DNA of 24,770 nt from Bacteroidota bacterium (GCA_023400335.1 JAEXFF010000403.1:1-24770); one strand, 5' to 3'; numbered from the stretch's first letter, positions 1 through 8,377 are shown. Numbers and translations are program-made. Notes: generated by a model from the sequence alone, not told the origin.

Positions 1-533
1 GTAATAACAAGCGGCTGAATGGACGGCTGTGACAATTCCCGCTTTAAATTTTGTTCTATATAGAAATAATCCGGTTCCCCGTCTTTATCTATACGCATAT
101 AATTCAATGCCGATACCAAAGAAACAGGTACCCCGCATTCCTGTAAATAATAGTACATCAAAGTCGTGGAAATTATTTCCCCTTGCGCTATCACTGCTTT
201 CTCCTGTAAGGGATAAAAATCCTTATTGACAAAAGAACGCAAATAGGTAAAAATAGTTTGAATAAACTCTTTAGCCTTATGAATATAGGATTCCGTTACG
301 TATAGCTCACTGATAACGATATAATAATTCAATTCCAGATTCTGAATAATATCGATAGCTTTCTGCTTTTCGTTGCAATATAGACAATTTGCTATTTCTA
401 TTAAAGTATTCGTCGTACCCGACATGGCCGAAAGTACAACAATTTTAGGCTGACAATCATCCACTAATTGAGCTACCGCCTGAATTCTTTCTGCACTACC
501 TACAGAGGTTCCCCCGAATTTTAAAACTTTCAT
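1..533 (-). CDS. lysC: Aspartate kinase, N-terminal part (3' end outside window)
   Basis: Catalyses ATP-dependent phosphorylation of L-aspartate, the first committed step towards lysine/diaminopimelate, threonine and methionine. Reading the minus strand from the ATG at 531-533 gives an uninterrupted frame of 177 codons running off the left edge. It opens with MKVLKFGGTSVGSAERI, the amino-acid-kinase nucleotide-binding signature of aspartokinases (KFGGTS), and continues with the VVLSAMSGTTNTLIEIA block. The last residues (SIQPLVI) fit the middle of the kinase domain. The C-terminal ACT domains lie outside, so I cannot tell a monofunctional enzyme from a kinase-homoserine dehydrogenase fusion. 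It lies downstream of prmA on the same strand, with a 131-base gap holding a candidate promoter of its own. dapA, acting two steps later, is at 18878-19759. Confidence 0.93.
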   Translation of the reverse strand, partial: MKVLKFGGTSVGSAERIQAVAQLVDDCQPKIVVLSAMSGTTNTLIEIANCLYCNEKQKAIDIIQNLELNYYIVISELYVTESYIHKAKEFIQTIFTYLRSFVNKDFYPLQEKAVIAQGEIISTTLMYYYLQECGVPVSLVSALNYMRIDKDGEPDYFYIEQNLKRELSQPSIQPLVI

Positions 534-619
534 TTTTCCTTTATTATAATTATTTAGCTGTCCTAAAACGAGTTTTAAGAATTCTTATTCCAGAAATTCT
601 TACTGAATTTTTAAGGCGA

Positions 620-651
620 CAAATATCCTACAATTTGTAATAAGAAACAAT
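620..651 (-). promoter_or_regulatory. Candidate promoter of the aspartate kinase gene
   Basis: On the minus strand an ATTG (648-651) is followed, after 20 bases, by GATATTTG (620-627). The second is one mismatch from the Bacteroidetes -7 box TAnnTTTG, and the spacing is right for the -33/-7 pair. The leader to the lysC ATG would be about 80 bases. Prediction from pattern only; readthrough from prmA is also possible because no terminator is evident between the genes. Confidence 0.35.
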
Positions 652-664
652 ACTTTGTTTATAA

Positions 665-1528
665 TTAAACAAATTGTTTATTTTTTGTAAAAGATACAGC
701 TGTCCAATTCTGATTTGTTTTCTGATTTATCAAAATCATCCCCTCTTCTTCTGCCTTTTTTTGAATAAAAGGTAAATCCTGGGTATAAAACCCGCTCAGG
801 ATCAAGATGCCCTGATCTTCCAGGTGATGAATATAAAAAGGCATGTCGGTTAGAAGAATATTCCGGTTGATATTAGCCAGTATAAAATCGAATTTATTTT
901 CTTTTTCCAACAAACCGGCATCTCCGATTTTGATTTCTATATGCCCGAGGTGATTATTTTCAATATTTTCCATAGCATTTTTATATGCCCACTCGTCTAT
1001 ATCAATTCCGGTAACGGCATGTGCTCCGAGTTTAGCTGCCATAATAGAAAGGATACCAGTACCACACCCCATATCCAAAACTTTTTTATTTTTAATCTGC
1101 TCCGAAAAATCAAGTAAAGTCTCCAGCATAAGGGTAGTTGTCGGATGGTGGCCGGTTCCAAAACTCATTTTAGGTTCAATGATAATCTCGTATCCTATAC
1201 CGGGAACTGTCGGGTGAAAACCGGCCCGGATCAATATCCGCTTATCTATGAGTATGGGAGTAAAATTTTTTTCCCATTCCAGATTCCAATCCCGGTCTTC
1301 CAGCACTGAGCTATTCCAATCAATTTGATAATCCGAAGGCAGCCATTGGAGAAATTCCAAATTTTGAATTTTTTCTCTGTCAAACTGCTGACAAGAAATA
1401 TAGGCCGTAAAACCGGTATCTGTATACTGAAATCCTTCAAACCCGATTTCACTCATTTCTGCAATCAGTATATCTGCTATTTCCTCTGAAAAAGGGGTAA
1501 TATTAAAATTTATAGCTGTGAAGTCCAT
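665..1528 (-). CDS. prmA: Ribosomal protein L11 methyltransferase PrmA
   Basis: S-adenosylmethionine-dependent methyltransferase that methylates ribosomal protein L11 in the cytoplasm. The 287-residue product is normal length for PrmA. An N-terminal substrate-recognition region (about 1-80) precedes the family signature FGTGHHPTT (residues 123-131), then SAM motif I VLDMGCGTGILS (150-161), the acidic TGIDID segment that binds the SAM ribose, and the ANINRN block corresponding to the catalytic-loop motif. The start is the ATG at 1526-1528, six bases after the rsmF stop, so the two RNA/ribosome modification genes are almost certainly cotranscribed. A short AT-rich palindrome (TAAACAA, one central A, TTGTTTA; 666-680) covers the stop codon but is not a convincing terminator. 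Confidence 0.95.
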   Translation of the reverse strand: MDFTAINFNITPFSEEIADILIAEMSEIGFEGFQYTDTGFTAYISCQQFDREKIQNLEFLQWLPSDYQIDWNSSVLEDRDWNLEWEKNFTPILIDKRILIRAGFHPTVPGIGYEIIIEPKMSFGTGHHPTTTLMLETLLDFSEQIKNKKVLDMGCGTGILSIMAAKLGAHAVTGIDIDEWAYKNAMENIENNHLGHIEIKIGDAGLLEKENKFDFILANINRNILLTDMPFYIHHLEDQGILILSGFYTQDLPFIQKKAEEEGMILINQKTNQNWTAVSFTKNKQFV

Positions 1529-1534
1529 TTTTGA

Positions 1535-2926
1535 TTATTTAACAGATTCAACTTTTCCGGAAGGCAGTTCCATGCGGATCCGCCATTCTTTCGGATAATA
1601 ATTATTAAGCCGGTTTCCCACACTCTTCCCCCAACCCAGTCCGATGCCGCCATAGGTAATAAGCACCCATTCCCCCGCTTTTGCCGAAACGGGAATATCT
1701 TCTTTTTTTAAAAACCGAAGTGCTGTATTCAAATCCACCTCATCCCGCAAACAATTTGATGAGTTTAAACGGACATACAGGGCCAAGGGGTGCAAACGCT
1801 TTACCTTTTGATGAACCAGTTCCCCTATCTCACATCCCTTATAAATAACCCGAAGAGATTGCTCCAGCAAACTGACGAATTCATCTTGTATAGCCGGCAA
1901 TACGAAAATACGGGAATTTTCATTCCGGACAGCCAGTGTTGAGCGATCAGGCAACAAAGCGGTTAATTCTTCAGGTAGCCGTATCGTTGAAGAAAAACAG
2001 GTTTTCTTCATTTTCGGGACAATGTGTGCAGAGGAATCATTTTTCCGCAAAACGCTGATAAAAAAACCTTCCCCTTTTACTTTATGAGGATAAAACCGGT
2101 ATCCGAATAAAGGAGGTACGGTAGACGTAATTTCAGGAAAATGATGTTCAATTTGAATACTTTCGGCCCCCCATTTTTTTTGTATCCATCTTATCATCTC
2201 TTCGTTTTCTTCCGGATTATAAGTGCAGGTACTATAAATCAGATATCCTCCGGGTTTGATACAATCCCAGACATCTCCTACAATTCTCTTTTGCCTTTCA
2301 CTGCACAAACGAAGATGGGTTTCGCTCCATTCCTTTACGGTTTCCGGATCTTTACGGAACATTCCTTCTCCGGAGCAAGGCGCATCCACCAATAGGATAT
2401 CGAAAGCATTCCTTAAACGTTTAAAATCAGCAGGATCATTCTGGGTAATAACCACCTGATCTCCTCCCCATTTAATAAGATTCTCTTTCAGAACGGCAGC
2501 CCTGGAACGAATGACCTCATTCGAAACCAGCAAGCTCCCGGCAGGAAGCAGAGAAGCCAATAAAGTAGATTTTCCTCCCGGAGCCGCACACAGATCCAGC
2601 ACCCTTACCGGCTCTTCCGTCAGCAACTGTTTAACCATATAACTCAAAAACATAGAAGAAGCTTCCTGCACATAATATCCTCCCCCGTGCAGATACGGAT
2701 CCAGAGTGAACCGTGGCCGTTGATCCAAATAAACCCCTTCCGGACACCAGGGTACGGATTGTTTTACCAGCCCGTCCGTCTGCTTGAGATTTGCCGGATC
2801 CACTTTAGCCGTATTAAAACGGATACTTACCGGAGAGGGTTCCCGAAGTGCATTCATAAAATTGTCTGTTTCTGTCTGCAGGATGTCATGCATACGTTGA
2901 ATGAAAGCGAAAGGTAAATTGTCCAT
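1535..2926 (-). CDS. rsmF: 16S rRNA (cytosine-C5) methyltransferase, RsmF/RsmB family
   Basis: SAM-dependent m5C RNA methyltransferase of the NOL1/NOP2/Sun family. The 463-residue product contains motif I DLCAAPGGKS (111-120), motif IV DAPCSGEGMF with Cys184, and motif VI STCTYNPEENE with Cys234. The two-cysteine arrangement is the hallmark of RNA m5C enzymes: the TC cysteine attacks C6 and the PC cysteine helps release. The C-terminal about 150 residues would be the PUA-like RNA-binding part seen in RsmF. The family and length point to RsmF (C1407 of 16S rRNA in E. coli), but the exact target nucleotide is inferred. It is the first gene of an operon with prmA, diverges from murB, and starts at the ATG 2924-2926 about 20 bases downstream of its predicted transcription start. 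Confidence 0.9.
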   Translation of the reverse strand: MDNLPFAFIQRMHDILQTETDNFMNALREPSPVSIRFNTAKVDPANLKQTDGLVKQSVPWCPEGVYLDQRPRFTLDPYLHGGGYYVQEASSMFLSYMVKQLLTEEPVRVLDLCAAPGGKSTLLASLLPAGSLLVSNEVIRSRAAVLKENLIKWGGDQVVITQNDPADFKRLRNAFDILLVDAPCSGEGMFRKDPETVKEWSETHLRLCSERQKRIVGDVWDCIKPGGYLIYSTCTYNPEENEEMIRWIQKKWGAESIQIEHHFPEITSTVPPLFGYRFYPHKVKGEGFFISVLRKNDSSAHIVPKMKKTCFSSTIRLPEELTALLPDRSTLAVRNENSRIFVLPAIQDEFVSLLEQSLRVIYKGCEIGELVHQKVKRLHPLALYVRLNSSNCLRDEVDLNTALRFLKKEDIPVSAKAGEWVLITYGGIGLGWGKSVGNRLNNYYPKEWRIRMELPSGKVESVK

Positions 2927-2941
2927 TGTCCGGAGATATTC

Positions 2942-2962
2942 TTATATTTGCTGCAAATATAA
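2942..2962. promoter_or_regulatory. Face-to-face -7 promoter boxes of rsmF-prmA and murB in one palindrome
   Basis: A perfect inverted repeat with 10-base arms (TTATATTTGC, one central T, GCAAATATAA) contains TATATTTG on the plus strand (2943-2950) and TATATTTG on the minus strand (2961-2954). Both match the Bacteroidetes -7 consensus TAnnTTTG. For murB a TTG at 2919-2921 sits 21 bases upstream, as expected for the -33 box, and lies inside the first rsmF codons. I see no equally good -33 box for the minus direction. Predicted transcription starts would fall inside or next to the opposite box, so the two promoters would probably interfere with each other. Confidence 0.5.
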
Positions 2963-3014
2963 TAAAGCCCGAAACAAAACGAAAAAAGCAAAGGCTTTAG
3001 CTAGTCTGAAAAAA

Positions 3015-4028
3015 ATGAAAATAGAAGAAAACATCAGCCTCCGCCCTTATAATACCTTCGGCATAGATGTAAAATGTAAATATTTTGTAGCAGGAGAAGA
3101 AGAAGAAGAATTTATTGAATTCATACGGGAATATGAATTAAAACCGGAAGAAATTGTGCTTTTGGGAAGAGGAAGCAATTTCCTTTTTACAGAAGATTTT
3201 GAAGGAACGGTTCTTTATCCCTGTATGCAAGGTATTGAGATTCTCTCTGAAAATAAAGAAAAAGTAAGCGTCCGTGTAGGAGCAGGTATCAACTGGGACG
3301 ATTTTGTAGCCTGGACGGTCAATCATCATTTATGGGGAGTCGAAAATTTATCGTTTATCCCCGGACATGTCGGGGCAGCACCTGTACAAAATGTCGGAGC
3401 ATACGGTATGGAAGCAGGTGAACACATTGTAACAGTGGAAGCTATCGATCTGGGGAAAGGCCGAAAAATCTATATTCCTGCCACAGACTGCCGTTTCGGA
3501 TACCGAGACAGTATTTTTAAAAAAGAGTGGAAAAACAAATACCTGATCACTTATGTCATTTTTGAACTGAGTAAACAAGCTTGTCCCCGATTGGAATACG
3601 GGAGTATAAAAGAAGAACTCAAGCAACTGGGAGGTATATGTAATTTAGAAAATATCCGCCAGGCTGTTATAAACATCCGAACCTCCAAATTACCCGATGT
3701 CTGTACCTTACCGAATGCCGGCAGTTTTTTTAAAAATCCTATAGTAGAAACCCCTCTGGCTTTACAACTGAAAGCAAAATACCCGGATATGCCTCTTTAT
3801 GCGGTAAACGGATCCTTTTCAAAACTGGCGGCCGGCTGGCTGATTGAACAATCCGGCTGGAAAGGAAAAAATCTGGGAAAGGCCGGGGTATATGAAAAAC
3901 AAGCCCTTGTATTAGTAAACCGTGGGAATGCTACCGGTTTGGATATTGTCCGGCTGGCAAACGAAATCAAAAAAAGTGTCTTTATGAAATTCAATGTATG
4001 GATAGAACCGGAGGTGAACATCCTCTGA
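3015..4028 (+). CDS. murB: UDP-N-acetylenolpyruvoylglucosamine reductase MurB (type I)
   Basis: FAD enzyme that uses NADPH to reduce UDP-GlcNAc-enolpyruvate to UDP-MurNAc in the second step of peptidoglycan precursor synthesis (cytoplasm). I chose the ATG at 3015 (337 residues, the E. coli-like type I length). The frame stays open upstream to 2901, but those 38 codons overlap rsmF, cross the predicted promoter and look non-coding. Motifs: RPYNTFGI (10-17), FAD-binding GRGSNFLF (51-58), SFIPGHVGAAPVQNVGAYG (113-131), YRDSIFK with Tyr163-Arg164, the GSFFKNP loop with catalytic Ser237, and Glu331 near the C-terminus. All expected active-site residues are present. It diverges from rsmF-prmA and converges on the GH110 gene. 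Confidence 0.96.
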   Translation: MKIEENISLRPYNTFGIDVKCKYFVAGEEEEEFIEFIREYELKPEEIVLLGRGSNFLFTEDFEGTVLYPCMQGIEILSENKEKVSVRVGAGINWDDFVAWTVNHHLWGVENLSFIPGHVGAAPVQNVGAYGMEAGEHIVTVEAIDLGKGRKIYIPATDCRFGYRDSIFKKEWKNKYLITYVIFELSKQACPRLEYGSIKEELKQLGGICNLENIRQAVINIRTSKLPDVCTLPNAGSFFKNPIVETPLALQLKAKYPDMPLYAVNGSFSKLAAGWLIEQSGWKGKNLGKAGVYEKQALVLVNRGNATGLDIVRLANEIKKSVFMKFNVWIEPEVNIL

Positions 4029-4095
4029 TTCACTTTCCCGTTTCCCATGCAAAGCAATGGAAGCCTCTCAAAATCCGACAGCCACATTGAAAATA

Positions 4096-4120
4096 CATTC
4101 TGTCAAGAATGCTTTTCAGT
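4096..4120 (+). terminator. Weak hairpin between convergent murB and GH110 genes
   Basis: CATTCT (4096-4101), a four-base loop and AGAATG (4106-4111) form a perfect six-base stem followed by CTTTT on the plus strand, with A-rich sequence on the other side. It lies 67 bases after the murB stop. The stem is short and not GC-rich, so this is only a candidate, possibly bidirectional, terminator. Confidence 0.25.
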
Positions 4121-4156
4121 TTACGATTCCTCCAAGTAATAATGCAGATTCCGTTT

Positions 4157-5896
4157 TTACTCTTCAGTTTCCTGAAGAACAACATTGCTGCAATTTTCAA
4201 TGACAAAAGCTCTTTGTTCTTTTCCGGAATAAGGATAAGCGTCCGTACGGATCACCTGATTCCCTTTGAACACAAAATCATCCACACAATACAGATTCAG
4301 CAGACGGGGATCAAAGGCATAAAATGTATTCTCTTCCACTTTTACCTTCCGGTGGTAACGGCTTGAGTCGCGACGGTCGTAAATCCCGGACCCGACGGCA
4401 ATACAAGCTTTCCCCCAAATGCCATAATTACAATTATCAAATACATTTTCCCGGATAATGACATCCCGCACTCCCGACTGTTCATACCAGTAAGTGCCGT
4501 CTCCTTCAAAAAGGATAGCAGCTCCGGGCACATGAAAATAATTTTTTTCCACCCGGATTTTCCCCCTGGATCCCAATAATAATCCCCTGGCCCGGTTATT
4601 CCTTATTTTACATCCCCGGATTAATACATCCGGATAGGGACCTGCTGCAGCCACGACATCTTTTGGCCGGGTGCCGGCAGGTAAAGGAGTATTTAAACAA
4701 ACCCGGGTATATTTCTTATTCAAACGCTCTACGCTTCTAACTCCCAGTTCTCCGTACGGAATCAAACTTTTGTGATTTACTACCTCCAGTTGTTGTCCCG
4801 GTTCTATAAAATCGAACCCCCATTGTGCCGGATGCATTAATTTGACAATTATTTCTTCCGGGTTTATAATGGAATCAATAACGGCATAAATCCCATGAAT
4901 ATTGGTTGCATCATCTTTTTGATTTTCAAACAAACAATTCAACATGCGGATCTGTCCATAACAATTGGAAAAATGAGTTGCATCAGCTGTAATACTTATA
5001 ATGCGTCCGGAATTCGGGGAAGGTGTAACCCGGACACTATCCAACTCAATATCTCCCGTCCTCTGGGCAATAACCCCCATTCCGCCACAATGCCAAATAG
5101 TTACATTCTGTATGCGTATCCCTTTACTGTCGGTAAGGGTAAAAGCCGGTATCAAACGCTGGGCCGCACCAAATACCAATATATTACCGGGCGTTCCTTT
5201 AATATTTTCTTTAAAAATCCGGACATTTCCGTTATTCATTTCCTGGGCTGGCATACATCCGCCGGACAACCAGTAATCTTTTACCATATAAGCCGGTTCC
5301 CGCTTCTTCACATCAAATTCCAATAAGTTACTATAAGGATATTTATTCCCCTGATTATCCTTAAAATACAGACATCCATTTGAAAAATAATAAGGATACT
5401 CCGAGGGAAACGACACTTCCAGCCAGCCTTCCCCTCTAGCTTCGATCTTCCCTTCTGAATGAAAAGTACGCGTATAATCTATAGATAAATTCTGAATTTC
5501 AATATTCTGGGCTTCTTTTATCAAAAAAGGACAAATGAAACCGGAAAACAGCAGCTTTGCTCCATTTCCTTCAATTTTCAAATCCGTAAAACCGGTCAAA
5601 TCAAAAGCAAACCGCTTCAATCCCTCATCATTATTGCTGACAAAGACGTAATGTTCTACCGCATAATCCGGTTTGAAATAGAGTGTCCCGGCAGTCAATT
5701 CCAACCGCTTTGCATTTATTTCTTTACATTTTTCCAAAGCCTTCCGTAAAGCTAAAGTCGCATCCTGCCCTTCCGGACCCTCAGTCACATAATCTTTCAA
5801 ATAGACTACTTTTTCCCCTACCCGCCCCGGAGACAGACAAGAAAAGAAGAAAACGCCAATCCAGCATAAGCATCCAATGTATACGATCTTTTTCAT
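4157..5896 (-). CDS. GH110-family alpha-1,3-galactosidase-like lipoprotein
   Basis: Predicted exported right-handed parallel beta-helix glycosidase (579 residues) of family GH110, whose members remove terminal alpha-1,3-galactose from blood-group B or linear Gal-alpha-1,3-Gal glycans. The N-terminus has a hydrophobic signal ending FFFSC, with Cys20 as a plausible lipidation site, although no acidic surface-export motif follows. Repeated beta-helix rungs run from about residue 105 to the end. The diagnostic region is ADATHFSNC (304-312) followed by NQKDDATNIHG (325-335). Asp305 and the Asp328-Asp329 pair have the same 23-residue spacing that, from memory, the catalytic aspartates have in a characterised GH110 enzyme. 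The gene follows the six-hairpin gene on the same strand after 279 bases. Whether it acts on B antigen or other alpha-galactosides cannot be told from sequence alone. Confidence 0.8.
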   Translation of the reverse strand: MKKIVYIGCLCWIGVFFFSCLSPGRVGEKVVYLKDYVTEGPEGQDATLALRKALEKCKEINAKRLELTAGTLYFKPDYAVEHYVFVSNNDEGLKRFAFDLTGFTDLKIEGNGAKLLFSGFICPFLIKEAQNIEIQNLSIDYTRTFHSEGKIEARGEGWLEVSFPSEYPYYFSNGCLYFKDNQGNKYPYSNLLEFDVKKREPAYMVKDYWLSGGCMPAQEMNNGNVRIFKENIKGTPGNILVFGAAQRLIPAFTLTDSKGIRIQNVTIWHCGGMGVIAQRTGDIELDSVRVTPSPNSGRIISITADATHFSNCYGQIRMLNCLFENQKDDATNIHGIYAVIDSIINPEEIIVKLMHPAQWGFDFIEPGQQLEVVNHKSLIPYGELGVRSVERLNKKYTRVCLNTPLPAGTRPKDVVAAAGPYPDVLIRGCKIRNNRARGLLLGSRGKIRVEKNYFHVPGAAILFEGDGTYWYEQSGVRDVIIRENVFDNCNYGIWGKACIAVGSGIYDRRDSSRYHRKVKVEENTFYAFDPRLLNLYCVDDFVFKGNQVIRTDAYPYSGKEQRAFVIENCSNVVLQETEE

Positions 5897-6175
5897 AAGA
5901 TATAACTGTTAATGATCTCTCCATCTTCGTTCCCGACTCTTCCAAACCGGAAGAAGGTTCAAAGGTTTAAAGGTTTGTTTTTGATTTCTGAAAAATGCTT
6001 AGCGGATTAACAACACAGCATCTCCCTGATGACATCTCCATCATCAGCACCACCGTTTATTAATCTGTGACTCAGCAAACGAACATTTATCCGGCATAAA
6101 TTGCCATTACTCCTATTTCCCATTCACCTATTTAAATACTCAAACATTTTCACAATTAAATATTTCATCCTGTCT
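5897..6175. other. 279-base spacer with short repeats upstream of the GH110 gene
   Basis: No gene is supported here. The spacer holds a tandem 8-base repeat (GAAGGTTC, AAAGGTTT, AAAGGTTT; 5953-5976), a perfect 7-base inverted repeat CTGATGA/TCATCAG with an 8-base loop (6026-6047), three CATCTYC-type words near 5922, 6019 and 6033, and a small GGCA/TGCC hairpin near 6095-6107. I see no good TAnnTTTG box on the minus strand, so either the GH110 promoter is unusual or the gene is read through from the six-hairpin gene. Confidence 0.45.
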
Positions 6176-8215
6176 TTATTTACCCGGGAACCGAACGGAT
6201 AGCGAACGACCGGCCTGCGTATTCCGGGAGAAGACAATTTTGCCGTTCTCTTTAACAACTACATAAAGTCTGTCTTCTTTCCGGCTAACCTCAATATCAA
6301 ACTTCCTCCCGAAAGCACAGATATTCCTCAATGCCAGCTGATCCCAGGCAGCAGGAAGACGCGGGGTAAAAACAAAAGAAGACAATCCTGTAGGACGAAT
6401 ACCCAGTAATCCTTCCGTAATAACCCGTACGTAGAGCCCGCTTTCTGCAGACAGATGACGCTGACTCCCTTCCGGCCAGGCTTCTATAGCATAAGGCACA
6501 TGTTCCCCCAACAACCGCTGACGGGAATAATATTCCAAATAAGCCGTGGCCTTTTCCGTAGCACCGGCTGCATAAACCCCTCTCAAGGCATATAAAGTAG
6601 AACGATCCCAAAAAGTACTGCTCCCTTCCTGCGTCAGCAAACCGTTTTCTGTCCACAAACGAGGGGAGAACAAGGCGGCAATTGTGCCTTCTTTCCTATC
6701 GGTAATTCCCATGCTCAGCGGAATGCAAATCCACGACCTCAGTAAATCATTTCCCTGATAGTAACGGTAAGTGTCAAATTCCCCGAACCGAGCTCCGAAA
6801 TATTTCTCTATAGACTGACGCAATGCCTCTGCTTCTCTTCGGTAACGTTTCAATTGTAGTGCTGAAACCCCCAATTCTTTTCCGAGAAATACGGCAGAAC
6901 ACAAGGCATCATAATACAAAGAAGAAGTGCATAAATTAGCATTTCCTGCCGGAAAACGTCCTTCCAGCTCGTCTGTATCCGACTCTACAACCCCGTCTGT
7001 ATTCATTTTCCGTTTACAATATTCCAGACACCACTCTATCAGAGGCCAAAGTTCCTTTGCTTCCTCTAAACTTCCCCGGGCCAAAGCATAGCGGGCAGCC
7101 CCGTATGCAATCATCGCCGCATCCCCCCGGTCTCCGGCCCCATTCCATATATCTTTCCCCTCAGCAATAATGGAACTCGGTATCGGTTTATATTCCGCAT
7201 TCATAAAACGGGCAAAATGCCGGAAAGCATTCAAAGCAGATTTATTTCCCACCTCATACCCCAAATAAGGAAAGAACGGATTTACGTATTCGGCCTGGTC
7301 ATTTGCCCAGATTGCCGCATAATAAGACTCTCCTCCCGGACCATGCATATATCCCCCTTTCGTTTTATATATACTTTCTGCAGCCCTTATTTTGGCAAAC
7401 TGAAACATCGTATTGATCACTTTATCCGGAGTCTCCAGACACAAACGATCTTCCATTTCCCTCACAAATTCTTCTCTTTTCAAAAATTCTGCCGCATAAT
7501 CCGGTTGCACTGCCTTATCTGAAAGCCGGCCGGCCTGAATTCCAGCATAAAAGACAACAGCATGCCCGGGAGCTAATTTATAAGTTCCTCCCCCTTCCGT
7601 ACAAGTGAAAAATACATATTCTCCATCCACTCCTTTAAGCGGGTCTGTACGGGAATAAATTTTCATCTCCGGAATTGATAGTTCAAATAACCGGTCCGAA
7701 ATATTTTTTATCTCATACCGTTCACACCAGACAGGGGCATCAACAGAGGGATAAAAGGTCCGCACGACTTCTGCTACCGGCTTCTGCACCCGTTTGCGGG
7801 CGGCTCCGATATTGACATAACCCGTAGAAAACTCGCTCTTCACCCGCATAAGGCCTTTCAGGTAAACCGACTTCAGTTGTTCCTGCTGCAAAGCCAAACC
7901 GTTTATGTTAACCCACGACAAAATATCCCCCCCAAACCGATGCATAAGGCTGGCATGTGTATTATTCGGTATTGTCCGCAGCATCGGCCAGACAACCGAA
8001 CGTTCCAGACAAAATCTCCCTTCCTTATTCACACCATAACGCAAAACAACAGACAGTTGTTCTCCACTCATTTCAATGTGATCGTCATGGGGTACACTAT
8101 CTTTTATTTCCCATAAAATTCCGCCATCTTCCAGAATTTCCCACCGATCCTGTGCTTTTAACCTTCCTCCAAAAATTAACCCGCTTAGCAGTAAAGATAT
8201 AAAAACAGACTTCAT
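6176..8215 (-). CDS. Secreted six-hairpin (alpha/alpha)6-barrel putative glycosidase
   Basis: A 679-residue exported protein with the overall plan of six-hairpin glycosidases: a beta-sandwich-like N-terminal half (about 25-260) and a helical toroid (about 262-640) ending in a small beta domain. A type I signal peptide is visible (MKSVFISLLLSGLIFGG, cleavage likely after LKA at 19-21). Candidate catalytic features are the WANDQAEYVNPFF block with Asp306, the ESDTDELEGRFPAGNANL stretch, and the WPEGSQRHLSAESGLYVR stretch near residues 600-625, which resembles the acidic substrate-pocket loops of such barrels. I cannot place it confidently in a numbered GH family. It sits upstream of the GH110 gene on the same strand, suggesting that the two act on one glycan, but the 279-base gap leaves cotranscription unproven. 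Confidence 0.65.
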   Translation of the reverse strand: MKSVFISLLLSGLIFGGRLKAQDRWEILEDGGILWEIKDSVPHDDHIEMSGEQLSVVLRYGVNKEGRFCLERSVVWPMLRTIPNNTHASLMHRFGGDILSWVNINGLALQQEQLKSVYLKGLMRVKSEFSTGYVNIGAARKRVQKPVAEVVRTFYPSVDAPVWCERYEIKNISDRLFELSIPEMKIYSRTDPLKGVDGEYVFFTCTEGGGTYKLAPGHAVVFYAGIQAGRLSDKAVQPDYAAEFLKREEFVREMEDRLCLETPDKVINTMFQFAKIRAAESIYKTKGGYMHGPGGESYYAAIWANDQAEYVNPFFPYLGYEVGNKSALNAFRHFARFMNAEYKPIPSSIIAEGKDIWNGAGDRGDAAMIAYGAARYALARGSLEEAKELWPLIEWCLEYCKRKMNTDGVVESDTDELEGRFPAGNANLCTSSLYYDALCSAVFLGKELGVSALQLKRYRREAEALRQSIEKYFGARFGEFDTYRYYQGNDLLRSWICIPLSMGITDRKEGTIAALFSPRLWTENGLLTQEGSSTFWDRSTLYALRGVYAAGATEKATAYLEYYSRQRLLGEHVPYAIEAWPEGSQRHLSAESGLYVRVITEGLLGIRPTGLSSFVFTPRLPAAWDQLALRNICAFGRKFDIEVSRKEDRLYVVVKENGKIVFSRNTQAGRSLSVRFPGK

Positions 8216-8248
8216 TCGACTTCTTATTTAAATTGAATTTCACTTTTC

Positions 8249-8345
8249 ATTCTCCGGACAGTTGATCTGAAACGATTCTCCGGAGAGAAAACACAAGTAA
8301 GGATGTATTTCCGGTTCCGATACTCTTTACCTGTCATACATCCTT
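8249..8345. repeat. Direct and inverted repeats between floA and the six-hairpin gene
   Basis: Two identical ATTCTCCGGA words start at 8249 and 8275 (26 bases apart); the second extends into the perfect 10-base palindrome TCTCCGGAGA (8277-8286). Next to them AAGGATGTAT (8299-8308) and ATACATCCTT (8336-8345) form a perfect 10-base inverted repeat around a 27-base loop. All lie in the 162-base gap after the floA stop (minus strand) and 30-130 bases upstream of the six-hairpin gene. They could be operator sites for that gene or a weak floA terminator; there is no clean T-run. Confidence 0.5.
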
Positions 8346-8377
8346 CATTCCAATAGGAGTTCAATCCATTTTCAGGA

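Noticed and set aside
29..229. 66-codon plus-strand frame at the left edge
   Set aside because: It is antisense to the clearly conserved aspartate kinase frame.
2901..3014. 38-codon N-terminal extension of murB
   Set aside because: It overlaps rsmF, crosses the predicted promoter and is basic, low-quality sequence; MurB proteins begin near the MKIEENISLRPYNTFGI start.
4895..5326. 143- and 91-codon plus-strand frames inside the GH110 gene
   Set aside because: They are shadows of the strongly supported beta-helix gene on the opposite strand and lack any recognisable domain.
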